Source: Streptomyces sp. Q6 (lineage in GTDB: Bacteria; Actinomycetota; Actinomycetes; Streptomycetales; Streptomycetaceae). Taken from it: a stretch of 64,000 bases of DNA. Both the position numbers and the translations under genes were made by a program. How positions within the stretch are numbered: the first letter of the stretch is position 1; each line of letters opens with the position of its first letter. Shown piece after piece: positions 20,449 through 28,718 of this stretch. The stretch lies in assembly GCF_036967205.1 (NCBI RefSeq), contig NZ_CP146022.1, positions 2,914,001 through 2,978,000 of the forward strand. Reading direction: 5' to 3'. The notes under the pieces were generated by a model that saw only the letters and a list, made by a program, of their open reading frames with translations, was not told the origin of the DNA and searched no databases.

Positions 20449-20885
20449 GGATCGAGGCCCAGGAGTGTGCGCATCGTCGCGTACTTCTGGGTCAGGCGGG
20501 CCCGGGTCGGTGCGTCGAGCACCGCGAGGCGGGCCGGGTCCGCGTTGTGCGCCAGGTCCGACTCCTTCACCAGGCGGGCCCCCGGGGTGGCGAGGATGCG
20601 CTCTGCGTATGCCGCCGGGGGCTCGCCCTGTCGTTTCGTCAGGGCCAGCACGATCGCCTTGGTGTCGGCGGGGAGCGCGGCCGCGGCCAGCCAGTCCGGG
20701 GTCAGGGCGTCGTCCTCGATCGCGTCGTGCAGCCAGGCCGCCGCGATCTGCGCCGGCGAGCCGCCCCTGGCCCGCACCCCGTGGGCCACGGCCGCGAGGT
20801 GCTCGGCGTAGGGGCGGCCCGCCTTGTCGGTCCGGCCCTCGTGGGCCCGTCGCGCCAGGGCCTCGACTTCCGTCAGCGTGAGCAT
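20445..20885 (-). CDS. HD-domain phosphohydrolase-like protein
   Basis: 146 residues from ATG 20885. Its metal-binding HD pattern is RPYAEHLAAVAHGV (first His), AAAWLHDAIED (HD pair, near residue 50) and SDLAHNADPARL (Asp), the arrangement of the stringent-response hydrolase half of RelA/SpoT-like small alarmone hydrolases (MESH1-like). It may hydrolyse (p)ppGpp or another nucleotide, but the short length allows other HD substrates. Convergent with the acyltransferase. Confidence 0.75.
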   Translation of the reverse strand: MLTLTEVEALARRAHEGRTDKAGRPYAEHLAAVAHGVRARGGSPAQIAAAWLHDAIEDDALTPDWLAAAALPADTKAIVLALTKRQGEPPAAYAERILATPGARLVKESDLAHNADPARLAVLDAPTRARLTQKYATMRTLLGLDP

Positions 20886-20914
20886 GGCCCGAGGGTAGTC
20901 GCGCGTGGTCGCGC

Positions 20915-21529
20915 CTAGCGGGACGGCTTCAGTGCCCACCGGGCCGAGAAGCCCGTCGCCGCGAGGCCGAGGCCCAGCGCGGAGCCCGCGAACGCCCCGT
21001 ACAGGAACGGCGGGACGTACGGGCCCTGGCCGGTGAGGCCGTTCGTCATCGGGATCAGGGTCGCGAGGGCGATCACCGTGCCGAGCGCCACTCCCGCGCC
21101 CGCGACCAGCAGCGCCTCCCAGCGGATCATGCGCAGGACCTGCCGGCGGGTCGAGCCGATCAGGCGGAGCGTGCCGAGTTCGCGGCGGCGGTCGAGGACC
21201 GTCATCACGAGGGTGTTGACCGCGGCGATCGCAGCGAAGCCGCCGAGGACCGCGGCCATCGTGGTGTTGGCCCAGGCGTTCATCTCCCGGTCCAGGGACC
21301 GCGCGGTGGTGTAGTCGTCCCGCGCCAGCGGGGTGCCCAGGGACGCGAGGTCCCGGCCCGTGCCGCCCTTGGTCCACACCTCGGTGTCGTACGGGTTGGT
21401 GACGTGGCCCGTCAGCGCCGCGCGCGGGAGCGTGACCTGGGGCATGCCGAGGCCGCGTTCGTACGTCGCCGAGACCGTCGCGGTCGTCCTCGTGCCGTCG
21501 GGGAGGCGGAGGGTGAGCCGGTCGCCTCC
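20915..21529 (-). pseudogene. Truncated FtsX-like ABC permease (C-terminal remnant)
   Basis: Only the last ~205 residues of a MacB/FtsX-type permease remain. They are a periplasmic strand segment (GDRLTLRLPDGTRTTATVSA), the linker EMNAWANTTMAAVLGGFAAI with a TM helix, the family motif RRRELGTLRLIGSTRRQVLRMI, and two final TM helices. A full protein has about 800 residues with four or eight N-terminal TMs and usually an adjacent ATPase gene; neither is present. Upstream of 21529 the frame gives unrelated Arg-rich sequence, so the break is a deletion junction. A strain-specific relic. Confidence 0.75.
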
Positions 21530-21745
21530 TGCGCAGGCCCATGGTCGCCCTCTCGTACGTACGTGGTCGGACGCCCGGTGGCGTCGATGTCTCGAACGTA
21601 CGGATTCGGGGGTGGTCGCGACCATGAGGGCGGCTGGCGGATCACGGGTGGGGATAACCCCCAGCCCGGGGTGTCCGGGACAGGGGGCCCGGCCCTTCGG
21701 CCTGGCCGTTCGGCCCGCCCTTTCAGTCCTTTGGTAAGCTAACTA

Positions 21746-21777
21746 TTGACGCTTTCTTGACGCTCCCTTTACCAAGG
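21746..21777 (+). promoter_or_regulatory. Direct repeats and inverted repeat before the antiporter gene
   Basis: TTGACGCT occurs twice, 11 bp apart (21746 and 21757). The pair is flanked by TTGGTAA at 21731 and TTACCAA near 21769, which form an inverted repeat. A -35-like TTGAC and two-helical-turn symmetry suggest a regulated promoter. The regulator is unknown. Confidence 0.4.
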
Positions 21778-21807
21778 GAGCTCCCCAGACCAAGGAGGAA
21801 CGGGCCC

Positions 21808-23013
21808 ATCGGACACGCAGACACCTTGATAGCCATGGGTGGCGCCTTTCTCGCCGCCGCCGTCCTCGCCCGTGTCGGCGGACGGATCGGACTCCCCACC
21901 ATCCCGCTGTTCATCCTGGCCGGCATCCTGCTCGGCCCGCACACACCGGGCGTCGTCCTCGTCTCGGACCCGCACGACCTGGAGATGCTCTCCGCGCTCG
22001 GCCTGGTGCTGCTGCTCTTCTACCTCGGCCTCGAGTTCCACATGGACGACCTCAAGGCGGGCGGCCGCAAGATGGCCGTGGCCGGCGGTACGTACCTCGC
22101 CCTGAACGTCGGCGCCGGCCTCGGTTTCGGATTCGCCCTCGGCTGGGGCACCTCCGAAGCTCTGGTCCTCGCCGGGGTGCTCGGCATCTCGTCGTCCGCG
22201 ATCGTGACGAAGGTCCTGGTCGACACCGGGCGGCTCGGCAACCCGGAGACCAAGCCGATCCTCGGCATCATCGTGGTCGAGGACATCTTCCTCGCGCTGT
22301 ACCTGGCGGCGCTCCAGCCCATCCTGTCGGGCGCGGACTCGCTCGCCGCCGCGGTGGTGGACGGCGGGAAGGCGTTCGGGTTCCTGCTGCTGCTCGCGCT
22401 CGCGGCACGGTTCGGTACGCGGGTCGTGGGACGCCTCTTCGACGTGAAGGACGACGAGCTGCTCGTGATCTCGTTCCTCGGCGCGGCGGTCTTCGTCGCC
22501 GGGGTCTCGGAGTGGTTCGGGGTCGCCGACGCGATCGGGGCGTTCATGGTCGGGCTCATGCTCGGGTCGACCGCGTCCGGGGAGCGGATCCGCACCCTGG
22601 TGCATCCGCTGCGGGACGCGTTCGGGGCGATCTTCTTCTTCGCGTTCGGGCTGTCGATCGACCCGGGGGATCTGCCGACCGTGGTGTGGCCGGTGCTGGC
22701 CGCTGTCGCGGTGACGCTGGTGATGAACGTGCTGGCGGGGCTCGGAGCGGCCCGGGTGTACGGGTTCGGGGCCGGGCCCGCGGCGAACATCTCCACGACG
22801 CTGCTGGCCCGGGGGGAGTTCGCGCTGATCCTGGCGACGATGGCGGCCGGGGCCGGGCTGGACGCGCGGCTGTCTCCGTTCATCGCGGGGTATGTGCTGG
22901 TCCTGGCCGTTCTGGGGCCGCTCGCGGCGGGGCGGTCGTCGTGGCTGGCCAGCGTTCTGCCGGGGGGACGGTCGTCGGGGGCGGTCGAGGAGCGGGTCCG
23001 GGCGGGCGTCTAG
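21808..23013 (+). CDS. Cation/H+ antiporter (CPA2 / Kef-NhaS type)
   Basis: About 400 residues, 12-13 TM helices. Helix motifs: IPLFILAGILLGPHTPG, LLLFYLGLEFHMDDL, GISSSAIVTKVLVD, the conserved VVEDIFLALYLAAL, ADAIGAFMVGLMLGST, and the late motif TTLLARGEFALILATMAAGAGL. It exchanges Na+ or K+ for H+ across the cytoplasmic membrane. The start is uncertain: the only good Shine-Dalgarno (AGGAGG at 21793) lies nine bases before an in-frame ATC at 21808. In-frame TTG 21757 and ATG 21835 are alternatives with no good site. The usual partner, a TrkA-C regulatory subunit gene upstream, is missing. Confidence 0.85.
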   Translation: MGHADTLIAMGGAFLAAAVLARVGGRIGLPTIPLFILAGILLGPHTPGVVLVSDPHDLEMLSALGLVLLLFYLGLEFHMDDLKAGGRKMAVAGGTYLALNVGAGLGFGFALGWGTSEALVLAGVLGISSSAIVTKVLVDTGRLGNPETKPILGIIVVEDIFLALYLAALQPILSGADSLAAAVVDGGKAFGFLLLLALAARFGTRVVGRLFDVKDDELLVISFLGAAVFVAGVSEWFGVADAIGAFMVGLMLGSTASGERIRTLVHPLRDAFGAIFFFAFGLSIDPGDLPTVVWPVLAAVAVTLVMNVLAGLGAARVYGFGAGPAANISTTLLARGEFALILATMAAGAGLDARLSPFIAGYVLVLAVLGPLAAGRSSWLASVLPGGRSSGAVEERVRAGV

Positions 23014-23071
23014 GGCCAGCTCGCCGTGGGTGGACCGGTTCGTCGCCGGGTGCGCCTCCGGTGGGGCTGAT

Positions 23072-23092
23072 CGCGCGGTTCCCCGCGCCCCT
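23072..23092. repeat. Streptomyces-type GCGCGGTTCCCCGCGCCCCT intergenic repeat
   Basis: Copy of a short GC-rich imperfect palindrome that I know as abundant between Streptomyces genes, here between the antiporter and the converging phosphatase gene. Probably acts as a hairpin. Seen directly; abundance elsewhere is general knowledge. Confidence 0.6.
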
Positions 23093-23127
23093 GAGATGCG
23101 CACTGCGTGCGCCCTCTCGGGGGCGCG

Positions 23128-24300
23128 CTACGCGTCGCGGCAGATCAGCAGCAGCGCCCTGTCGTCGTTGACGTCCTTGGCGACCGCCTCGATGAGGTGC
23201 CAGGCCGCGCCGTGGAAGCCTCCCGTGACGTAGCGGTCGGCCTCGCCGGTGAGGCGGTCCATGCCCTCGGAGATGTCGCGTTCCGACGTCTCCACCAGGC
23301 CGTCCGTGAAGAGCATCAGCACGTCGCCGGGGCGCAGCGTGCCCTTCGTCGCGTCGAACTCGGCGCCGTCGTAGACCCCGAGCAGCGGGCCCTCCGCGGC
23401 CTTCTCCTCCCAGCGGCCGGTGCCCGCGCTGAGCTGGAGGCCCGGCGGGTGGCCCGCGGAGTAGAGCTCGTAGTCGCCGGATTCGAGGTCGAGGACGAGG
23501 TGGATCGAGGTCGCGAAGCCCTCGTCCCAGTCCTGGCGGAGCAGGTAGCCGTTGGCGGCGGGCAGGAAGGCGTGCGGCGGCAGGGAGCCGAGGAGGCCGC
23601 TGAAGGCGCCCGCGAGGAGCAGCGCACGCGACGCCGCGTCCATGCCCTTGCCGGAGACGTCCGTGAGGACGACCTCCAGCGTCCGGCCGTTGTTCGTGCG
23701 GGCCGCGACGACGAAGTCGCCCGAGAAGGACTGGCCGCCGGCCGGGCGCAGCGCCATCTCGCGGTGCCAGCCGGGCGGGAGTTTCGGCAGGCGCGACTGG
23801 GTGCGGATCCGTTCGCGCAGGTCGAAGAGCATCGTGCCGCCGCGCCGCCAGGGCACGCCGACGCGGCTGCGGAACTGCGCGATCAGGAGGCCGAAGAAGC
23901 CGCAGGCCGCGACCGTGAGGACGGTGCCGGGGGTGACCGCGGCCGCGGTCCGCGCGTACGGGCCGAGCTGGACCGACTCGACGATCAGGGCCGTGGCGGA
24001 CGCCGCGTACAGGCCGAGCAGGCTCGCGGGGCGCAGCAGCAGGCCGCCCGCGACGATCGGCAGGACGAGGGCGGACGGCGAGCACCAGACCGGGTTGAGG
24101 ATCGTGCCGAACGCGATCAGCGGAACCGTGATCAGCAGACCGGCGAGCGCGATCCAGTCCGAGCCGTCGCCGCGGAAGTAGTCGACACCCGATCTGCGCA
24201 CGGCGGTGCGGACCCGGTGGATGCGCATCTTCAACCGGGCCGGAAACGTCTCGGCCTCCGCGCGCTGCTCGCGCCCGCGCCGTTCTCGTCGTAGGGCCAT
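23128..24300 (-). CDS. Membrane PP2C-type (SpoIIE) serine phosphatase
   Basis: 390 residues. A basic N-terminal head, five to six TM helices in residues 45-155, then a SpoIIE/PP2C phosphatase domain (about 175-388). It carries the metal-binding Asp motifs SGDFVVAARTNNGRTLEVVLTDVSGKGMDAA, SAGHPPGLQL, and PGDVLMLFTDGLVETSERDIS. No PAS, GAF or kinase domain is attached, so input may come from the membrane part. Streptomyces encode dozens of these, usually acting on anti-sigma antagonist or kinase partners. No such partner is adjacent. Confidence 0.88.
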   Translation of the reverse strand: MALRRERRGREQRAEAETFPARLKMRIHRVRTAVRRSGVDYFRGDGSDWIALAGLLITVPLIAFGTILNPVWCSPSALVLPIVAGGLLLRPASLLGLYAASATALIVESVQLGPYARTAAAVTPGTVLTVAACGFFGLLIAQFRSRVGVPWRRGGTMLFDLRERIRTQSRLPKLPPGWHREMALRPAGGQSFSGDFVVAARTNNGRTLEVVLTDVSGKGMDAASRALLLAGAFSGLLGSLPPHAFLPAANGYLLRQDWDEGFATSIHLVLDLESGDYELYSAGHPPGLQLSAGTGRWEEKAAEGPLLGVYDGAEFDATKGTLRPGDVLMLFTDGLVETSERDISEGMDRLTGEADRYVTGGFHGAAWHLIEAVAKDVNDDRALLLICRDA

Positions 24301-24415
24301 TGCTCGTGGACCTTATCCATGGAGCCTCCGACTGTGCACGGGAGGTCCCACTTGTCCCCCTTTCCGGGCATCAAAATGCCTCGCCCCTCGCCGGTCCCCC
24401 TGGTAGGGATGGCAT

Positions 24416-25645
24416 ATGACGACGGACCTGCGCACGCTGCGCCGAGACGAGTGGGACCGCTGGTACGCCAGGCTGGAGTTGGCCTTCGGCGGGGTGGCGG
24501 AGTCGCCGCAGGAGCGGCGGTTGTGGGACGACCTGACGGAGCTCGACCGCTCGTACGGGGTGTGGGACGGCGACGAGTGCGTGGGCACCGCGGGCGCCTT
24601 CTCGTTCCGGGTCTCGGTGCCCGGCGGCGCCTTCGTGGCCGCCGCGGGCGTGACCATGGTCAGCGTCGCGGCGACGCACCGGCGGCGCGGCATCCTGACC
24701 TCGATGATGCGCCGCCAGCTCGACGACGTACGGGCCTGGGGCGAGCCCCTCGCCGTGCTGACGGCGTCCGAGCCCGCGATCTACGGCCGGTTCGGGTACG
24801 GCGTCGGGACCCGGCAGGCGGCGCTGACCATCGACTCGACGCGGGTACGGATCGACGCCCCGGCCGGTACGGACGACGTGCGGCTGCGGTTCGTGGACGC
24901 GGCCGAGGCCGCCGAGCGGTGCGAGGCCGTGTATCTGCGCACGGTCGGCACCCGGCCCGGGATGCTCGCCCGGGGGGCCGGCTGGGAGCGGCTGCCGCTG
25001 CTCGACGCGGAGCAGGACCGCGGCGGGGCGTCCCCGCTGCTGTGCGTGGTCGCGGAGCGGGACGGGGAGACCGTGGGGTTCGCCCGCTTCCACAACAAGC
25101 CGGAGTCGGAGTTCGCGGTGGCGCGCGGCCGGATCCAGGCGCGGGACGTGACGGCGCTCGACCCGGCGGCGTACGCGGCGCTGTGGCGGTTCCTGTGCGA
25201 CATCGATCTGACGGAGACGGTGGAGGCCCGCAACCGGCCGGTCGACGACCCGATCCTCTCCCTGGTCTCCGACATCCGGCGCTGCGGCGTACGGGTGCGG
25301 GACTCGATGCACGTACGGCTGGTGGAGGTGGGCGTCGCGCTCGAGGCGCGGACGTATCTCGCGCCGGTGGACGTGGTGTTCGAGGTCGAGGACGCCTTCT
25401 GCCCCTGGAACCAGGGGCGTTGGCGGCTGACCGGGGACACCAAGGGCGCGTCCTGCGAGCGGACCGACGACCGGGCCGATCTCGCCCTGTCCGTACGGGA
25501 GTTGGGCGCGGCCTATCTCGGCGACGTGTCGCTCGTCGAGCTGGCCGGGGCGGGGCGGGTGCGCGAGCTGCGCCAGGGGGCGCTCGCGGAGGCGGCGGTG
25601 GCGTTCGGGTCAACCGTCGCGCCGTGGCTGCCGCACGGCTTCTAG
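24416..25645 (+). CDS. Eis-like GNAT N-acetyltransferase
   Basis: 409 residues, the length of the Eis family. N-terminal GNAT fold with the acetyl-CoA-binding loop VSVAATHRRRGILTSMMRRQL (V/IxxxxRxxG/A), a second noncatalytic GNAT lobe, and a C-terminal sterol-carrier-protein-like domain ending in Phe (WLPHGF), whose terminal carboxylate is the catalytic base in Mycobacterium Eis. The conserved EPAIYGRFGYGVGTRQAAL motif is typical. Eis proteins acetylate aminoglycosides at several amines; in Streptomyces homologues the native substrate is unknown. Tail-to-tail overlap of four bases with nei. Confidence 0.85.
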   Translation: MTTDLRTLRRDEWDRWYARLELAFGGVAESPQERRLWDDLTELDRSYGVWDGDECVGTAGAFSFRVSVPGGAFVAAAGVTMVSVAATHRRRGILTSMMRRQLDDVRAWGEPLAVLTASEPAIYGRFGYGVGTRQAALTIDSTRVRIDAPAGTDDVRLRFVDAAEAAERCEAVYLRTVGTRPGMLARGAGWERLPLLDAEQDRGGASPLLCVVAERDGETVGFARFHNKPESEFAVARGRIQARDVTALDPAAYAALWRFLCDIDLTETVEARNRPVDDPILSLVSDIRRCGVRVRDSMHVRLVEVGVALEARTYLAPVDVVFEVEDAFCPWNQGRWRLTGDTKGASCERTDDRADLALSVRELGAAYLGDVSLVELAGAGRVRELRQGALAEAAVAFGSTVAPWLPHGF

Positions 25646-26463
25646 CGGGTGGCCGCCGGGGGCTGGCAGGTCGGGCACCAGAAGAGGTTGCGGGCCGCCA
25701 GTTCCGCCGTGCGGATCCGCGTGCCGCACAGCAGGCAGGGCTGCGGTGCGCGGCGGTACACGTAGACCTCGCCGCCGTGGTCGTCGACGCGGGGCGGGCG
25801 GTTCATCGCCTCGGGGGTGTGCTCGGGGCGGACCGTGTCGATGCGGTTCGCCCGGACGCCGTCGCGCATGAGGGCCACGAGGTCGTCCCAGACCGCGGTG
25901 AACAGCGGCTCGGTGACGGCCAGGCCCGGGGTGTACGGGTCGATGCCGTGGCGGAAGAGGACCTCGGCCCGGTAGACGTTGCCGACGCCCGCGATGACCT
26001 TCTGGTCCATGAGGAGCGCGGCGATCGTCGTGCGGCTGCGGGAGATCCGGGCGTACGCCTTGGCCGGGGTGTCCGCGGCGCGCAGCGGGTCGGGGCCGAG
26101 GCGCTCGTGTATCGCCTGCTTCTCGGCGTCCGTGATCAGGGCGCAGGTGGTGGGGCCGCGCAGGTCCGCGTAGTGCGTGGGACCGGCCAGGCGCAGCCGG
26201 ACGGTGTCCGTGGGCGGCGGGGCGGGGGTCTCGCCGAAGGTGTACTTGCCGAAGAGGCCGAGGTGGATGTGGACCCAGCCGACCGCGGCGAAGCCGAGGA
26301 AGAGGTGCTTGCCGTGGGCCTCGGTGCGGGTCAGCTCCTGGCCGGTCAGGAGTGCGGCCGCGTCGGAGAACTTGCCCTGGGGGCTGGTCACCGTCACCGT
26401 GCGGCCCGCGAAGCGTTCGGCGTGGTCCTGGGCCAGCCGGTGGATCGTATGCCCTTCGGGCAC
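25642..26463 (-). CDS. Fpg/Nei family DNA glycosylase
   Basis: 273 residues from GTG 26463. Starts (V)PEGHTIHRLAQDH, where the Pro and Glu after the start are the catalytic pair of Nei/Fpg bifunctional glycosylases; the PEGHT form indicates the Nei2-like branch. Helix-two-turn-helix VIAGVGNVYRAEVLFRHGIDP, and a C-terminal zinc finger CLLCGTRIRTAELAARNLFWCPTCQ. It excises oxidised bases and cleaves the AP site. It lies upstream of rpiB's relatives, as in M. tuberculosis (Rv2464c next to Rv2465c), on the same strand. Confidence 0.92.
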   Translation of the reverse strand: MPEGHTIHRLAQDHAERFAGRTVTVTSPQGKFSDAAALLTGQELTRTEAHGKHLFLGFAAVGWVHIHLGLFGKYTFGETPAPPPTDTVRLRLAGPTHYADLRGPTTCALITDAEKQAIHERLGPDPLRAADTPAKAYARISRSRTTIAALLMDQKVIAGVGNVYRAEVLFRHGIDPYTPGLAVTEPLFTAVWDDLVALMRDGVRANRIDTVRPEHTPEAMNRPPRVDDHGGEVYVYRRAPQPCLLCGTRIRTAELAARNLFWCPTCQPPAATR

Positions 26464-26500
26464 GGCCGTCGTTCTCCTCGGGTCGGTGGGGGTCGCTGTC

Positions 26501-26578
26501 CCGGGGCTCCGCCCCCGGGGCCCCGCTCCTCGAGCGCCGGTGGGGCCGGGACGGTGCCCGGCCCGCGCTCGAGGAGCT
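26501..26578. repeat. GC-rich inverted repeats between nei and rpiB
   Basis: A short palindrome CCGGGGCTCCGCCCCCGG (26501) is followed by a long stem GCTCCTCGAGCG (26525-26536) / CGCTCGAGGAGC (26567-26578). Both are typical Streptomyces intergenic hairpins. The second can terminate rpiB transcription. Confidence 0.65.
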
Positions 26579-26589
26579 GAGGCGAGGGC

Positions 26590-27075
26590 TCAGCCCTGCG
26601 GGTGGTGCGGCGGGATCGCCGGGAGCTCGCCGGTCCGCTCGTACGCCGACAGCATGTCGATGCGGCGCTGGTGGCGCTCCTCGTTCGAGTACGGCGTCGA
26701 CAGGAAGATCTCGACGAACTTCGTCGCCTCCTCCTGCGTGTGCATGCGGCCGCCGATGGAGATCACGTTCGCGTCGTTGTGCTCGCGGCCGAGGGCGGCC
26801 GTCTGCTCGCTCCAGGCGAGGGCCGCACGGACGCCCTTGACCTTGTTCGCGGCGATCTGCTCACCGTTGCCGGAGCCGCCGATCACGATGCCGAGCGACT
26901 CCGGGTCCGCCGCCGTCCGCTCCGCGGCGCGGAGGCAGAACGGGGGGTAGTCGTCGAGGGCGTCGTAGATGTGGGGCCCGCAGTCGACGGGCTCGTGGCC
27001 GTGGGCCGTGAGCCATTCGACGAGGTGGTTCTTGAGTTCGTAGCCGGCATGATCCGAGCCGAGGTACACGCGCAT
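26590..27075 (-). CDS. rpiB: Ribose-5-phosphate isomerase B
   Basis: 161 residues. Interconverts ribose-5-phosphate and ribulose-5-phosphate in the pentose phosphate pathway. The N-terminus MRVYLGSDHAGYELK is the family signature. The active-site loop reads GGSGNGEQIAANKVKGVRAAL: this is the actinobacterial type, in which Glu in GNGE replaces the catalytic Cys of the E. coli enzyme (established for the M. tuberculosis protein). The anion-binding region RMHTQEEATKFVEIFL is present. The Rpi-nei neighbourhood is conserved with M. tuberculosis. Confidence 0.95.
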   Translation of the reverse strand: MRVYLGSDHAGYELKNHLVEWLTAHGHEPVDCGPHIYDALDDYPPFCLRAAERTAADPESLGIVIGGSGNGEQIAANKVKGVRAALAWSEQTAALGREHNDANVISIGGRMHTQEEATKFVEIFLSTPYSNEERHQRRIDMLSAYERTGELPAIPPHHPQG

Positions 27076-27259
27076 GGGTCCGAGTGTGGCACGCCGGGGG
27101 CCGGGTAGCAGCGTCCGGGTGCGGCGTCGGAGGAGGACGCGGGCCGGTGACGGGGTCGACGTGCCGTTGACAACAATCCGGACTCAAGGCTTCCGATTGC
27201 GTCGCCCACGTGCTTTCAATGCGACCCGCACGTTTGACACCAGACGTAAGGACCCGTGC

Positions 27260-28690
27260 ATGACCACGCAGTCATCCCCCACCACGGACGCCGCCCCGGG
27301 CACCCCTCCGGACCACGGCAACGACGGCGGAGACGGCCTCAAGGCAGGGCTGAAGAACCGGCACCTGTCGATGATCGCCATCGGCGGAGTGATCGGCGCC
27401 GGCCTCTTCGTGGGCTCCGGCTCCGGCATCGCGGCCGCGGGGCCCGCCATCCTCGTCTCGTACGCACTCGTCGGCGCCATGGTCGTCTTCGTGATGCGGA
27501 TGCTCGGCGAGATGGCCGCCGCCCGGCCGACGTCCGGCTCCTTCTCCGCCTACGCCGACCAGGCCCTCGGCCGCTGGGCCGGCTTCTCGATCGGCTGGCT
27601 GTACTGGTTCTTCTGGGTCGTCGTGCTCGCCGTGGAGGCCACGGCCGGAGCCAAGATCCTCAACGGGTGGATACCCGGGGTCCCGCAGTGGGGCTGGGCG
27701 CTGATCGTGATGGTCGTGCTGACCATCGTGAACCTGGCGGCCGTCGGCAGCTACGGCGAGTTCGAGTTCTGGTTCGCCGGGATCAAGGTCGTCGCCATCG
27801 GCGCGTTCGTGGTCGTCGGTCTGCTCGCCGCCTTCGGTGTGCTGCCGGGCTCGGACAACCCGGGCAGCGGGCTCGCGCATCTGACGGACGCGGGCGGGTT
27901 CTTCCCCAAGGGGCCCGGCGCGATCCTCACCGGTGTGCTGATGGTCGTCTTCTCCTTCATGGGCTCCGAGATCGTGACGCTCGCGGCCGGTGAGTCGGAG
28001 GACCCGCAGAAGGCCGTCACCAAGGCCACGAACTCCGTGATCTGGCGGATCGGCATCTTCTACCTGGGTTCGATCTTCGTCGTCCTCACGCTGCTGCCGT
28101 GGAACGACAAGTCGATCGTCGACGAGGGGTCGTACGTCGCCGCCCTGAACTCCATCGGCATCCCGCACGCCGGTCAGGTCATGGACGTCATCGTGCTGAC
28201 GGCCGTGCTCTCCTGCCTCAACTCGGGCCTCTACACCGCCTCCCGCATGGCGTTCTCGCTCGGGCAGCGCGGTGACGCGCCGAAGGCGTTCGCGCGGACC
28301 ACCTCGCGCGGTGTGCCGCGGACCGCGATCCTCGGCTCCGTCGTCTTCGGCTTCCTGGCCGTGTGGTTCAACTACCAGTGGCCGGACACCGTCTTCAACT
28401 TCCTGCTGAACTCCTCCGGCGCCGTCGCCCTGTTCGTGTGGCTCGTCATCTGCTTCACGCAGCTGAAGATGCGCGGCATCATCCTGCGCGAGTCGCCGGA
28501 GAAGCTCGTCGTGAAGATGTGGCTGTTCCCGTACCTGACGTGGGCGACGATCGCCGCGATCTCGTTCGTGCTCGTGTACATGCTCACCGACGACGCCGGG
28601 CGCGAGCAGGTGCTCCTCTCGCTCCTCGTGGCCGCGTTCGTGGTCGGGTTCTCGCTCGTACGGGAGCGGACGCGGCGCGCCAAGAGCTGA
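27260..28690 (+). CDS. Amino-acid permease, APC family (GABA/AnsP-like), copy 1
   Basis: 476 residues with 12 TM helices. Soluble N-terminal head of about 32 residues, then the family entry KNRHLSMIAIGGVIGAGLFVGSG at TM1 with the unwound GVIGAGLF substrate loop, RMLGEMAAARPTSGSFSAYA, and SRMAFSLGQRGDAPKAF in TM8/9. H+-coupled uptake of an amino acid or gamma-aminobutyrate. GTAAGGA lies 9 bases before the ATG. One of three close paralogues in 9.2 kb (the others at 33541 and 35048); the specificity cannot be assigned. Confidence 0.9.
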   Translation: MTTQSSPTTDAAPGTPPDHGNDGGDGLKAGLKNRHLSMIAIGGVIGAGLFVGSGSGIAAAGPAILVSYALVGAMVVFVMRMLGEMAAARPTSGSFSAYADQALGRWAGFSIGWLYWFFWVVVLAVEATAGAKILNGWIPGVPQWGWALIVMVVLTIVNLAAVGSYGEFEFWFAGIKVVAIGAFVVVGLLAAFGVLPGSDNPGSGLAHLTDAGGFFPKGPGAILTGVLMVVFSFMGSEIVTLAAGESEDPQKAVTKATNSVIWRIGIFYLGSIFVVLTLLPWNDKSIVDEGSYVAALNSIGIPHAGQVMDVIVLTAVLSCLNSGLYTASRMAFSLGQRGDAPKAFARTTSRGVPRTAILGSVVFGFLAVWFNYQWPDTVFNFLLNSSGAVALFVWLVICFTQLKMRGIILRESPEKLVVKMWLFPYLTWATIAAISFVLVYMLTDDAGREQVLLSLLVAAFVVGFSLVRERTRRAKS

Positions 28691-28718
28691 GCGCACCCCC
28701 GCCCCTGGTTTCGCCCCC

